Assembly: GCA_037178855.1 (NCBI GenBank) | Contig: JASJZC010000002.1 | Coordinates: 8,010,501-8,074,500 of the forward strand | Length of the DNA stretch: 64,000 nucleotides | Source: Oscheius sp. JU75 | Lineage: Eukaryota > Nematoda > Chromadorea > Rhabditida > Rhabditidae | Reading direction: 5' to 3' | Part shown: positions 44,907 to 56,091 of the stretch, piece after piece | Position numbering within the stretch: the first letter of the stretch is position 1 | How the letters are laid out: each line of letters starts with the position of its first letter | Program-made: the position numbers and the translations under genes | Notes under the pieces: generated by a model | The model's input: the letters and a program-made list of their open reading frames with translations, nothing else | What the model was told of the DNA's origin: nothing | The model's database searches: none

Positions 44907-45871
44907 GTACATAGTCTCTGTCCCTATCACTGGCTCCATGATTAGTTATCACGGCCAGTGCCGCTATAAAGACTGGGACTCTCGAGTCGTAACAGCTTGT
45001 ACATTCTCTCTTATCACTCCCCCTGCCTCCCTATATAACATGGCTCCAGTCTCTCAGTCCTTCTGTCTCTCTTATCACAGTCTCACTCTGATTCACTGAC
45101 TACAAACTACGGTAAACAGTGGAGGAAAGAACTCTAGTCCCGTGTGGGTTTTGCACTCATGAATATTTCAAAAGTAACGGCGTTCCATCCGATTACAGGC
45201 ATCGCATAAATCTCTGCAGAACATGGTTTTTGGAGTCGGAAACACAGGATGCAGAACACTGTCTCTCTGTCTCTGTCACATGTTCCGACACAAATGCCTA
45301 CTTAACCGTTTTGTTTACATATGCAGTTTCGCTACCAATATATAGGTCGCCAACGGTTTCCCTCGGATATTTCATCAATGTTCCCTCTGCCACTGTGCTG
45401 CCGTTCGTGGCCTCTCCTATTTACCCAGCTTGATGAACCACAATGTCAACATTTTTTGCGGACAACGGCGACTAGAAAAAGCCATTCGCTCTCGTTCCTT
45501 GTGACCAGTGGCATAAAAGGGAACCCCCTCTCTTCCGATTTCGGCCGTTCGCAACATGTTTTGTCGTGTAATACATGCCCGCCGCGTTTCCTATATACCT
45601 GCTAAACTATACTATTCCTATCTCTCTGTCACAAAATGATATCATATAGAAAGTATTTGCAGTCCTTCTGAGTCATAGGAGACTCAAAGTCTTGAGTCTA
45701 TAAGATTGGTCAATATTTTTAGTTGCTCGATGGTTGGAGATACAATTGGAAGCTGTGGCCACAACCAAACCACGCCTGTCTAACTGTTATATTTGTGGCC
45801 TTTATTTTTAGAGTGACAATGACAGTGGCAGTAACAGTAGTGATTAAACTCTGAAGAGTCCGAGATACCAC

Positions 45872-45902
45872 AATTTCCTGAGGGTTTGCCCCTCAGGAAA
45901 TT
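45872..45902. repeat. Perfect stem-loop
   Basis: AATTTCCTGAGG and CCTCAGGAAATT arms of 12 bp flank a 7-nt loop. No gene or 5S adjacent. Confidence 0.8.
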
Positions 45903-46380
45903 ATGCCCTATCATACCCCAGATCATACACAGCTTCAGTAATACCAGTCAACAGCATTCAGTAACCCCCCAGCATGGCTGACAGTCCATCAAAACAAACG
46001 CGGCACGCGCTGCAGTAAACCGTGGCCGTCAATTGACGCTGAAGCCTCAATTTTGGTCGCATTTTTTTTTGAATATGAAGAGTGCCAACGTCACTGCCAC
46101 TCTCACTGTACTCATTCCTTCCATTTCCTGTCTCCAAGATGCGTACTACCCCGCAATCTAATAGTCAGAGCTAACTAGGTTCCTGGTTATGACCCCCGTA
46201 TATATGGAGAGGAAATTGTGACGGATAACGAGATACATTGGATTCAGAAAGCCACACTGAAATCTCATTAGGTGGATGTGGCGAACTCTAATGGACTCTC
46301 CCTGTCTCTCTGTCTCTGTCTCTCTGTGTCTCTGAACAGTTCCAATGTTCGCCTTGTTCTAGACAGAGTCTGTCCCCGTA

Positions 46381-46423
46381 GACTCTCTCCCACCCCCTAT
46401 GGAGAGAGTCGGCGATATAAAAG
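46381..46423 (+). promoter_or_regulatory. Palindrome next to a TATA box
   Basis: GACTCTCTCC and GGAGAGAGTC form a perfect 10-bp inverted repeat (46381-46410) ending 5 nt before TATAAAAG (46416-46423). The layout resembles a core promoter with a dyad binding site. No downstream gene in the next 2 kb is certain. Confidence 0.45.
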
Positions 46424-47678
46424 GACCAGTCTCTAGAGGCGGAGACAGAGACAGTTGCTGAACTCTTGACAGTTTCTCTGAACCCGAAGAGTAAACTGTT
46501 CTTTGCTCTCCTTCGTACTCTTTTTGTTTACGAGTGGGTTTGTTTGCCTTTCGGTCTTTTGACCTACTCACTGTCAAGAACTGTCAATGAGTCAAGGGGA
46601 GGGGTGAGTGGTTGATAACAGCTGTTTACTTTTGTATAAAACGGAGTCAGATAGTCACATGGGGGAAAATGTTTACAAACTGCACTTCCCCCAAAGCGTG
46701 AGAAGATCCCGTTTTTGTGCCCTTGTCTAGCCTTGTCTGTGTAACGTGGCCGTCTGGAACGCTATCACTTTTCTGCAGAAAGACCTCCCTTGACTATGCC
46801 TTTTTGAGCTAGTGACCTTGAGATAGAAAGACAGAGACAGGAGATTTGCTCTTTATTCTCAAATCCGTTTGACCTACGGATCTTCCTTCTCTATCTCATT
46901 GGTTCGTCCAATTACCTTATGCAAATTGTGCCTACACATGAGACGGACTAATTGGCACCAAATTTCAGCGGATACTGCCCTTGGCGCAAAAAAGCATTGA
47001 AATGGGACGAAAAGTCCTTGAGACTGCTTGACTACCAATTTTTTGGTAACCCGACCTCCGAGCGTTCGTATAAACCAATGAATCCAAACAATACCTGATG
47101 CCGACTGCTCGACTACCATTCCCTCTCCCCCCTACGTTTCCGGAATAACTACCGTTATCTTCATACGATGTATCTTGAGAGTGCATGCTTTCTCCTGACT
47201 CATATCCACCGATACCCATTTTTATTCGTGAGCTGTCTACTTGACCAATGTGTCAATCCAAATCAGTCATTAGTCTCGTCCTTACAATTTTAGAGGGAAG
47301 CGAGTGACAGCTTGACTACCCTTCAGACGAGCCTATTGAACTCCGTTCTAGTAGTCGGTGTCTCGCTGTCTCTGTGGGTCTGTCTCTGTCTGTCTTCAAT
47401 TACAAACGGATGACATTTCTCTGCGAATTCCCCGTCGGCACCTGCCTCGAGGTGACAACGATCAGCAGGTCTCTGACCTGGAATGCGCTCCGTCATTTTC
47501 TGCACTGTGTCCAGCAGCGTGCCAGTCGACAAGGCCAGCCTCGCGTGTCTCTCTCTGTCTCTCTACCGTTCGCCCTGTCTCTTCCGGGTTCGACTCTTCT
47601 CTCTCGTGCTCTCTCTAGGCCGTAACCACTCGGCCGGATGCTCTCTCGCCTAGTTGACCTCCCCGGTCGCGCTGGCGC

Positions 47679-47686
47679 TATATAAG
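47679..47686 (+). promoter_or_regulatory. TATA-like element
   Basis: TATATAAG within a short GC-rich dyad (GCGC..GCGC), followed by a pyrimidine-rich tract. Confidence 0.35.
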
Positions 47687-48560
47687 CGCGACTGAGAGAC
47701 CGACTCTGCGGCAGCTCTCTCTGTCTCTCTGTCTCCTGCCTATTTTTAGGCAGGTGACTACTCATTAATCAGAACTCTCCATCTTGTTTTTCTCTCTCGC
47801 TCTGTCTCCGAGCTTTTTTGTCTTGTCTTAGATGCACTCTTCCAGGTTCCTCCTCTGTCTCTCTATCTCTCTGTCTCTCTTTACCAGACTCTCGCTCTGT
47901 GATATATGTCATTAGACAATGTGACCTCGCACAAGATGAGGGAGACTTTCGAAAAGTTTCGGACTTTCTCAACCTGATTGTCTCGGAGGAGAGTCAACAT
48001 TGTGAAAGAGTTCAATCGCCCTGTAAGACAAGGAGATAGAGAGACACTGATTCAGATAGGTTCTCGCTTGACTACCGCCGAATGAGAACATCAGCCCTGA
48101 TTTATTCAAATCCGCTGTGGTAGTCGGAGAGTTTCGAAACGGAACGAAAACCACGTTTACTCGTTTGACTGCTAGGTTAGGATACTGTAGGGCTGAGGGA
48201 AGGCAACCCTTTTCCGGTTGCTTGGCAATCCATCAGTGGAACACTCGTAGGAGGAGCAGAGAGTTCGCTTGTGCCAGTCAACACACTCACTGTTACACAC
48301 CTACACACCTCCTCTGCAGTAATCTACTAAGGAGAACTTTTTGCAAGGACCAGTGAGTCAGAGATAGAGAGACAGAAAGACAGAGAGACAGAGAGACAGA
48401 GACTTTCAGGTTCCCAACTCTCCCCGCCAACTCTCTAAATTATGTATCCTATAGCGCATTAATCAGGTGCGAGTGACGTTCTCTCTCACTCCATCGGACT
48501 CGTATTCTTTTGCCCCCACCAGTGTCAGCTGTCCCTTTTCTCCGCCCCGTCGGGCCCGAC

Positions 48561-48568
48561 TATATAAG
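48561..48568 (+). promoter_or_regulatory. TATA box of the zinc-finger gene, likely
   Basis: TATATAAG 78 nt upstream of the start codon at 48646, with a CT-rich stretch and a TTTTCAG acceptor between. Confidence 0.5.
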
Positions 48569-48645
48569 ACCCGACTCTTTTTCTCCTTCCCAGCTCCATT
48601 TACGCCCTTCTAAACAGGCACTGTTTTCAGTTCAATGCTGCGGTG

Positions 48646-51487
48646 ATGGACCCCAATCTACTGACATTTCTCGCCTCCGGCGCCTATCCTAGCCCTCTCC
48701 CGAGTCCTCAAGAGTCGGTCAATGTGAGTTTATGGTTTTGGGATAAGGAGACAGAGAGGCAAAGAGACAGTGAGAGACAGAGAGAGACAGAGAGACCTAT
48801 TGTTTATAAGAACATGACCACCGTCATACCATCAGTGACACATTCCTAACGACAGTGGGGAAGAGAAAAAGACACAAAGAGGGACCTTTGGTTCCCCAGA
48901 ATATTGAACAGATATGCACTAACTCAAAGGAATTTATCTGAAACCACAGAAGTTGGTGTGTAGCCCGAGTATGCCCAGATCCTTAGGATTGAAAGAGTAG
49001 CATGAAGTGTGACTATTGCAATAGTCAGCTTAGTCAGAACCCCATAACTATACTCTTCCAGAATCCGGCGAGACCACGCATGTCCAAGATTACAATTCCT
49101 AGTAGGCCAGCTGTTCTCATTGAGGGGAGCGGTAGAGCGAGAGCTCGTTACGAGTCGATACGATACGGCTGTGTCTTTTCCCCCCTCATGGATCTGCCGT
49201 TTAGTAGTGCCCGTGATACAAAACTTGAAGTACTTCCGCTGTTGACCGATCGAAGTTGAGTGTGGGTCAAGTCGTCTCTCCCCTATAACCTCGTCATGCG
49301 AAAAGTTGGTATCGATCAGTCAACCTAGGAAGAGAACACTCAGCTGATCAGCAGCGAGCGAGCACAGCCATGACGCTGATCTCTGAGCCCCATGTAGTCA
49401 AACCATCTGGTACTAATTTTTGTCTACCCGGTATGCTTTGTCTCTTTTTTCAGAGTTGTCATGTGCTAAAAAAAAGTTATAGAGCAAATCAAATACTGCA
49501 ACTTTGAAAAAAAAAACAAATCACTAAGCGAAAAAGTTTGGCTTTCTGGTGGAAAAATGAGCAGTAAGCCAAAACTTTCTCTAGATTAACTATAGAAATC
49601 TATCGCATTTGTATTTCATTCAAAAATTTCGCACCGCCTTGCCCTGATGGTGTATATAGTGCCAAGTTGCTCGCTTGACAGCAAGAGATGCCGGGTTCGA
49701 TCCCCTAAAGAAGATTTTGTTTTGTTTTCACTTCTAGACTTCTATAAAAATGTTTCAGATGATCTTTCCCTTCCCCTTGAACAATCATCTGCTCCAGCAG
49801 GAGCTTCTCCGTCAACTGCTTCTACAACAAACCTATTCAAATCTGCTGGTCCCGACGGTCGCTCCCAAGGCTATCAGTCCAATCATGTCACAACAGTTGG
49901 TATTACCGGCACCACCGGTCAAGATCGAATCTGAGCCTGTCTCTCCGGTAGTTCAACACCAGTCCCTTGTAGCTGCTCTGTCATCACCGACTACAACAGT
50001 AGCCAGTGTGATTCTCACTGCTCCAGAGCCTTGTGTACAAGCGGCGGAGAGTCCAAAGCAAGGTTAGTCGAGTCTCTGTCTCACTGTTTCACCGCTTGAA
50101 TGTAGGTTTCTGTGATTGGTGTTTTTACCGAATAACCTTGGCAATAGGTCAGCTGCGACCGAAACCACAGGAATTCCTTGACGGGAACTTGTGACCATTA
50201 GGAAACCAAAGGTTCTATTCATTGTCACTGTCACTCTCTGTCCCTGAGCCAAATCATCTCCAGCCATCTCAAATGCCACATTGTCCTTGACCGAACAAGT
50301 TTTTTCAGAAGTGCACTGTGCATCCCCGTCGACCTCATCCCAGACCAAGGACGACGAAGACGAGGAGCTCTTTGTGGACGTCGAATCCGTCGACAACAAA
50401 ATAGCCAATAAAGATCGCCGCAAAGCCCATGTGGAGTTCTTTCGAAAGATCAAATCGATCAGGCAGCGGGCGGTGACCGATCCCAATGGGTTTGTTTGAC
50501 TTTTATGCCCCGTTTTAGCATGTTCTTATAGGGAAAAGTTCCTGCAGTGTGCCATCTGCAATGACAAGGTGCCGATGCAGGACAATGCCATCCAGCTGCA
50601 TGTCAATTTGCACGCAGATGCTGGTGGTTATCGATGTCAGCTGTGCGGCTTTGAGATGAAGGAGAAAGGAAAACTGTATAGCCATATGAGGCAGAGGCAT
50701 CCTACTAAGGTAAGGGAGAGAGACAGGGACAGTGACCATGTCTGTTTCCAGGTCGATCTGATCGAAGACCGTCGGAACATCAACAAACTCAGTGCCTACA
50801 TCGAAATCGTGTTCCCCAGAGCCTGTGCCAAGACCAAGAAGGACAGTACAAAGGAGGTCGAACAGCTTTTGAGGTGAGTATTCTTCTTTGGAGCCGCTTC
50901 TCGGATTTTTATAAACGTTTTAAAATATTGCTGTGTTCTGCAAAGTTGTAAAGGAAATCAAGAGCTACAAGTTTGTAGTACATCACAAATGTGAAAAGTT
51001 AGTGTTTGAACGAGATAAGATGGAAGTTACTCGGTTTTTACTGTTTGCTCTGCCACTAAGCAGAAAAACTGCCCGAAACGACTGCGGTCCACGCCTCCCG
51101 GGTTGGGTTCCTCTAACGGTCAAGCTTCATTTTTGTAGTCCAGTAGACCCGGGATCAGTTAATATAACTATTATCACGGTTTTTCGATTGAATAACCCAT
51201 TTTCCAGGAACCTCGAGGAGAAAAAAATGCCCGAAGTGGCTTGTTCCGTCTGTGACAAGCAGATTATTTCTACCAAGGCAGCTCTGACACGTCATGCCAG
51301 TTCTCATCCATGGTACCGTTGCAAGACGTGCAAGCACACCACGGACAATGAGAAAGAGCAAGAACAGCACCAGATCTCCCAACATGCCATACAGTCGCCT
51401 CGCCTAACCACCGAGTACAATCTGACCACTGCTATCGAGATAGTCGCGCGACAAGTCTCGCGCTGTTTCGCCCATGCAATGCAATAG
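48646..51487 (+). CDS. C2H2 zinc-finger protein with four fingers
   Basis: Six exons: 48646-48723, 49759-50062, 50309-50489, 50532-50709, 50752-50873 and 51208-51487, about 380 residues. The N-terminal half is Leu/Gln/Pro-rich (HLLQQELLRQLLLQQTY), with a SUMO-like site VKIESEP, then an acidic patch KDDEDEELFVDVE. Fingers follow the C-x2-C..H-x3-5-H spacing: LQCAICNDKV..LHVNLH, YRCQLCGFEM..HMRQRH, VACSVCDKQI..RHASSH and YRCKTCKHTT..HQISQH. It is probably a nuclear DNA-binding regulator; I do not recognise the orthologue. The first intron (1.0 kb) holds a tRNA-like sequence and intron 5 a solo hairpin element, which explains why the exons are spread. Confidence 0.85.
49648..49716 (+). other. 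tRNA-like sequence in a zinc-finger gene intron
   Basis: Anticodon-like arm TTGCT..AGCAA and T-arm-like CCGGGTTCGATCCCC are visible, but no acceptor stem closes it. Likely a tRNA-derived relic. Confidence 0.35.
50932..50983 (+). repeat. Solo hairpin element in intron 5 of the zinc-finger gene
   Basis: GTTCTGCAAAGTTGTA and GCTACAAGTTTGTAGTACAT arms; diverged copy. Confidence 0.65.
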
Positions 51488-51832
51488 ATTTTTAGCCCCT
51501 CCCATAATAGTCACGTTTTAAGTAATCCAACCTTGCCGCTTTGTTAGGTGCCACCACTTTTTTCCAAAATCGTTTTCTCCCATCCCCTCTTGCCATGACT
51601 TTATTCTTCTAGCTTTAATATTGAAACTATAGCCGTCTTGTCCCCCCCTCGACCGTCATCCAATGATCTTCAGCGTCTTTTTTACATGATTTTGGCTTTA
51701 AGTCTGTGCGCCTATGCCCCATGGGCATGAGAGAGTATCTAATAAACTTATTGAAGCTTTGTTACGCCAAGAAAGTTGGAGTGAGGCAGCTTGATACGTT
51801 TTTCGGGGTCAAGAACTCATTTTTCGGCCTAG

Positions 51833-51884
51833 TGATGTTTACAAAGTAGTAGAGCTGATTAAGAGCTACAAGTTTTTGGAGCAT
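51833..51884 (+). repeat. Solo hairpin element
   Basis: GATGTTTACAAAGTAGTAG and GCTACAAGTTTTTGGAGCAT arms; followed by the usual AAAATGTCGTCTTTGACC tail. Confidence 0.65.
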
Positions 51885-51995
51885 CAAACATTTGGAAAAT
51901 GTCGTCTTTGACCGAAAAAATAGCAGAAACAGACTATTTCGTCGCACTAAAGTAAAATAACATTGAGCTCTCATTAGCTCAATCAAACTCGCATC

Positions 51996-53103
51996 CTACC
52001 TCCAGTCCTTCAGTACTCGGTAGCTGTCTTCCAGTCCCTCTAGGGACATCGCAAGATGCTCGGCGGCTCTGAAACTGACTTTTATTCACTGGATTTCACA
52101 TTTTTCTGGGTTCGAAAACCAACAACCTTCCCACTCTTTCGAGCCCTTTAAAAAGCCCTGAGCTCTGTTTGTCCAGGCTCTCCTTCGCAAAGTTCAAGTT
52201 CATTAGTCTCTGGTATTCCAACTTGTCTATTTGCCTGCCAACGACACCTTATTTGAACAGAGCTGCTTCCTGTCGTTTTTTTGCTATCGAACCATGGACC
52301 CTGGAGCCGTTCGAATATTCAGGGACTCACATCGGACTGATCGTTGATGGCAAGACGGTCGGCGGATCTGGCTCGGGATGGGGGGTCGTCAACGGAGAGC
52401 AGGGAAACTGAAAGTTTCTGTCTCTTTCTCTGATTATCTCACTTTTAGTCGTGCTCCCTCTAGTGACATCCTGAACCGAGCGCTGTATATAGGACGGTTC
52501 CTTGCTCATCAGTGGGAAAACTTGGGATAGTCTAGTCGGACTTCCGAAGCTTCCATTCTCTAGAGTGGCATCGAACCTGAATTCAAACTCTTCAGATTGT
52601 TTCAGATGCATACTTACGACTTATCCAGTGGAAGTGTATCAAGTGGAAGCGGCAGTGGTCGGCTATGGCTCAACGCATCACTTCGTACGTGTTCTCTCTT
52701 CTGCTCCGGCTTTCCAGTTCTGAAAACTCATAATATTGAGGTACGCAAATAGCGCCAGGAACGAAAACGAAATCACGGTAATGCATACGAAACGGCAGAG
52801 AAACAGAGGGACAAGAAACAGAGAGACAGAGACTCACGTAGTGACCGGAGGTCTCTTCTTGAGACAGAAGCGGTAGAGATACACGACGGTGATGACGACG
52901 GCTAGTCCGCCGACCACGCCGGCCACGAGAACAGTGATAGTAAACAGTGGCCGCTGCTCGTCCTGAAACAAACTTTTCAAAGGCCGGTAGAAGATGGGTC
53001 CTGAGACCCACAAACCTTCAGGGTGAGAATTTTGTATGAGCCAGTTGGCTTCTCAAATTTCATGAATGTGATACGAGGGGGGCCCCTCGGGCCCAAATTG
53101 CAC
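51996..53103 (-). CDS. Single-pass membrane protein, C-terminal part
   Basis: Minus-strand exons 53103-53016, 52962-52838, 52719-52618, 52576-52443 and 52407-52331 join in frame; a last exon probably lies at 52068-51996 (two possible frames, one ending EDSYRVLKDWR). The first visible exon is extracellular-looking (PRITFMKFEKPTGSYKI). Next comes one strong membrane span (FTITVLVAGVVGGLAVVITV) followed by basic YRFCLKKRPP as stop-transfer. The rest is a Ser/Arg-rich cytosolic tail with SYIQRSVQD and SVDDPPSRARS. Upstream exons must exist above 53103 but I cannot define them. It could be an adhesion or receptor protein; the family is not recognised. Confidence 0.6.
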
Positions 53104-53480
53104 CTGGAGAAGCAGAAAAGAGGAGCCATTAAAAAACGGGGTTGCACCCGTGTGAACTCGGTTTTAGATTAGGAGAGCCAATCAGTAAGATATTAATAAG
53201 AAACAGAGTGTTCATCTGTTCTGAACAGCTGAAATCGTGTTTATCTCTAAGAACTTTGCAAGTCAGAGTGGCTTTTTGGAATTGGTAATTCGAAAAGAGC
53301 ACAGGACGAGACAGAGAGACAGAGACACTGACAGACAAGATTTTGATAAGGTAAACGGAAGGAGCAGTGAGACCAAGCGGAAAACAAGCGTGTGGAGTAA
53401 ACTGGCCGGAAGAGTGGATAATATGGCGGCCTGACTACAATTAGAAAAAGGAGACCCGTGTTTTGACATGGAATGGAGGC

Positions 53481-53487
<7 letters not shown>

Positions 53488-53521
<34 letters not shown>
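53488..53521. repeat. (GA)n microsatellite
   Basis: About 17 GA units without interruption. Confidence 0.9.
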
Positions 53522-53522
<1 letters not shown>

Positions 53523-53614
53523 TGCCGCATGACCTAACTTAGGTCATTGAGAAGGCAACAAAGTTGGTTTATTGGAGAGATGAGTTCGAAAACGGGAAAC
53601 AGAGACAGACTTAC

Positions 53615-53823
53615 CGAGTGCAAGATGTCAACCAGTATAGGCAGAAAGAATAGCATAACCGTGACCAGAAGCAGCGCGCTGACCAGTGCATGTTCACAGA
53701 CATCGAAAAGATAATAATAGACCTTATAGAACGTATTGGCCAAGAGTATCAGCGCAACGCACATTAGGTTATGACAAGCCCGAAGCCCCAGGAGCCTAAC
53801 GAGGGGATTCCCACCATTTTGAG
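53615..53823 (-). CDS. Exon of a multi-pass membrane protein, unknown
   Basis: Flanked by TTTCCAG and GTAAGT on the minus strand. It reads NPLVRLLGLRACHNLM, then two hydrophobic spans (CVALILLANTFYKVYYYLF; ALVSALLLVTVMLFFLPIL). Neighbouring exons were not identified. It may belong to the membrane protein gene at 51996-53103 or to a separate gene. Confidence 0.35.
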
Positions 53824-54099
53824 CTGGAAATCAGAGGGGAAAGAAAGGCGATTCGAATGAAAGTCAGTCAGTGAGACTGAAAGATGTCTATATGCAAACG
53901 AGCAGAAACGAATGTCTACGAGGGATTATACGGTTGGATAAAAAGGACTGGGTAATTAATAGAGAGAGAGAGAGAGAGAGAATGATGACCAGAAAGACAG
54001 AGAGACGCAGAGATAGAAAGACAGAGTGAGAGAGAAAACAGACAGAAAAATTTTGACATTGCCCACACAACATAAACGCGTCAGCACTTCAGAAAAAGA

Positions 54100-56091
54100 C
54101 TCTCGGCATAAGAAAGTTGACAGAGAATATTCACGAGGGGGGAGCCTAACCACTTAGCTCAACTTTGGACTGGAAGCAGAGAACAAACAGTGAGTCAGTA
54201 TCCCTGTCTGTCTGTCTGTACCCGAAACTTAATGGAGCGCGACCAATTAAATGTCTCCTCGGGTCATCAAACTCCCGTCGCTTATTCCAAAAACCATATT
54301 TCGAGTTCCGCCTGTCACTCTCACCAACGGGAACATCCCAAACACAGGTTCAAGAATTAACCGGTCACTATTTTTACATACTACAAACTCCGAATCGCGA
54401 CCTAACGAGAGATTAGGAGAACTAATTTGAGAGAAAGAGCGGCCATTTGGTCTCTGTCTCCGGCTCTGTTGTCTTCACGCAACCCCCAGCCATGTCACTT
54501 CCAATTCATGGAACGCAATTCTTGTTAACGTAGAGAGGGAGTAGTGGGACACAAGCGAGGGTGATTTTGTGTATGACAGGCAGAGGAAAAGATTTGTCGC
54601 TGTCACTGTCACTGCCTCTCTTAATGGTCCCACTTCTTTCTCAGGCTCACCCCCTCCATATAATTGTGTCCGTCTCTTCCCCATAAACACAAAAAAGACT
54701 CACACTCATAATACTCTGAACCAGCCAGTTGTTGCTATCCATCTCTGTCTGAAAATTGAGGAACTGGTCTGGAAAAATATGAAAATGGGGGTTCGGAACA
54801 TGAAGAGGAGGAAGGGAGTCATTTCAATTAGCCTCGACCCTCATAAAGAATGTGTATCTCGTGTCACAGACCGGTGACATTCCACACACACCCAGCAATT
54901 GTGTCAGTCGATTCCTGGAAAAGTGTCGGGTTGATTAAAACAGTGTGGAGGGGAGGTCAACGAACTCTTAATTTTGCGGGAAGTCTAGTGTGGGTCAGAG
55001 CTGCAAATGAGTTCTGATCTTATCGAGTCAAATAGACTCTCACGTGCTGTGAGAGGAGAACAGAGGGACAAACGACAGAAACAGTAAGAGACAGCATATT
55101 CAGACTACTGTCTACCTGTCACCATGTCAGCCTGTTCCTTTGTCTGTCCATGTTGACCTGTCTCTGTCAGTTTGACTTGTCAATATCACCCTTCCTCAGG
55201 CTGTTTCCTTGTTTTTAAGTCTATCGGTCTGTCTACTTCACTTTACTGTCAAGCTACACTTGTCAATTTGTATATGGCAGGCAGGAGACCCAATTACCAA
55301 GCAATAGTAGTTACTCTGAACTTCTGAAGCCAACCTGTCAACTAATTGCTTCACAGAACCTGATTGTCACTGTCATTTCTTCTTCCCGGACATTCAATCA
55401 GCCAGAGACACTATCTGACAGATCGACATGGGCATTTGGATAGGAACAAAGTAATTTTGAGACGCAACAGGAAAGAGACTGAACGGATACACGAGTTCAA
55501 GAGGACATGACCAGCAGAGGACAGGACGGTAAGAGCAGACAAAAACTGACAGGTTATGAAGGACAGAACAAAGAAAAGAACCGGCAACCACGGCCACACA
55601 AGCAATGTTAGAACGCTTGACCTACAAGATATTTAGCCGACAAGGTGGCAGTGACAAACTGTCTGAGAAAGAAGAAGCAGCTGGCAGACTATTTGAGACC
55701 GGGACACAAAAGACAAGTAGCAAGAGACCCCATTAGGTTAGGATCTCATATTGCCACGGATTTGACCAGTCATTTCCCTATGCATTTCTGTCAACAATCA
55801 CATCCGTAAGCCAGTCAAAAGTTACCTGAGAGCTAATTGAAACGTCTAAGCGGCATCCAGAAGACCTTTGTATCCAATTAATTTCGTGTCTTTCCGCACC
55901 GGAAGAAAACAAGAGAGGGAAAAAGGTCCAAATCGGCCTGGGGGTAAGGGGGGAAAAGTCACGTTCCCCGAGACACGTCGAAAATGAGGTTTACCCCCCT
56001 CCATAATTGTCCTCAAGAAATGGATAAAAACATTTATTTGTGATATACAATATGAACAAAAATGGAGATGATAAAACCTCGTGCGTATTTT
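54100..56091. other. Intergenic; CTGTCA-type simple sequence; no gene supported
   Basis: About 2 kb. At 55110-55400 there are many imperfect CTGTCAA/CTGTCT units. Open frames (54569-54877, 55394-55605) have no supporting features. Confidence 0.45.

Larger units (their letters stand above)
43393..48645. other. Gene-poor region with several TATA-like elements and simple repeats
   Basis: About 5 kb with no confidently supported gene apart from the weak segment at 43972. It contains a perfect stem-loop at 45872-45902, a palindrome at 46381-46410, a GT/GA run at 44872-44905, and TATA-like boxes at 45032, 46416, 46632, 47679 and 48561. Confidence 0.5.

Noticed and set aside
47388-47545. Possible exon reading DDISLRIPRRHLPRGDN
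   Set aside because: Both strands give open frames and no partner exon could be found, so it is not listed as a gene.
47358-48400. Direct repeats resembling a CRISPR array
   Set aside because: The repeats are the 8-nt GAGACAGA type without unique spacers; a eukaryotic window also makes this implausible.
53129-53823. Possible PIG-Q (GPI1) homologue
   Set aside because: Hydrophobic pattern is only loosely similar and the conserved motifs of that family are not seen.
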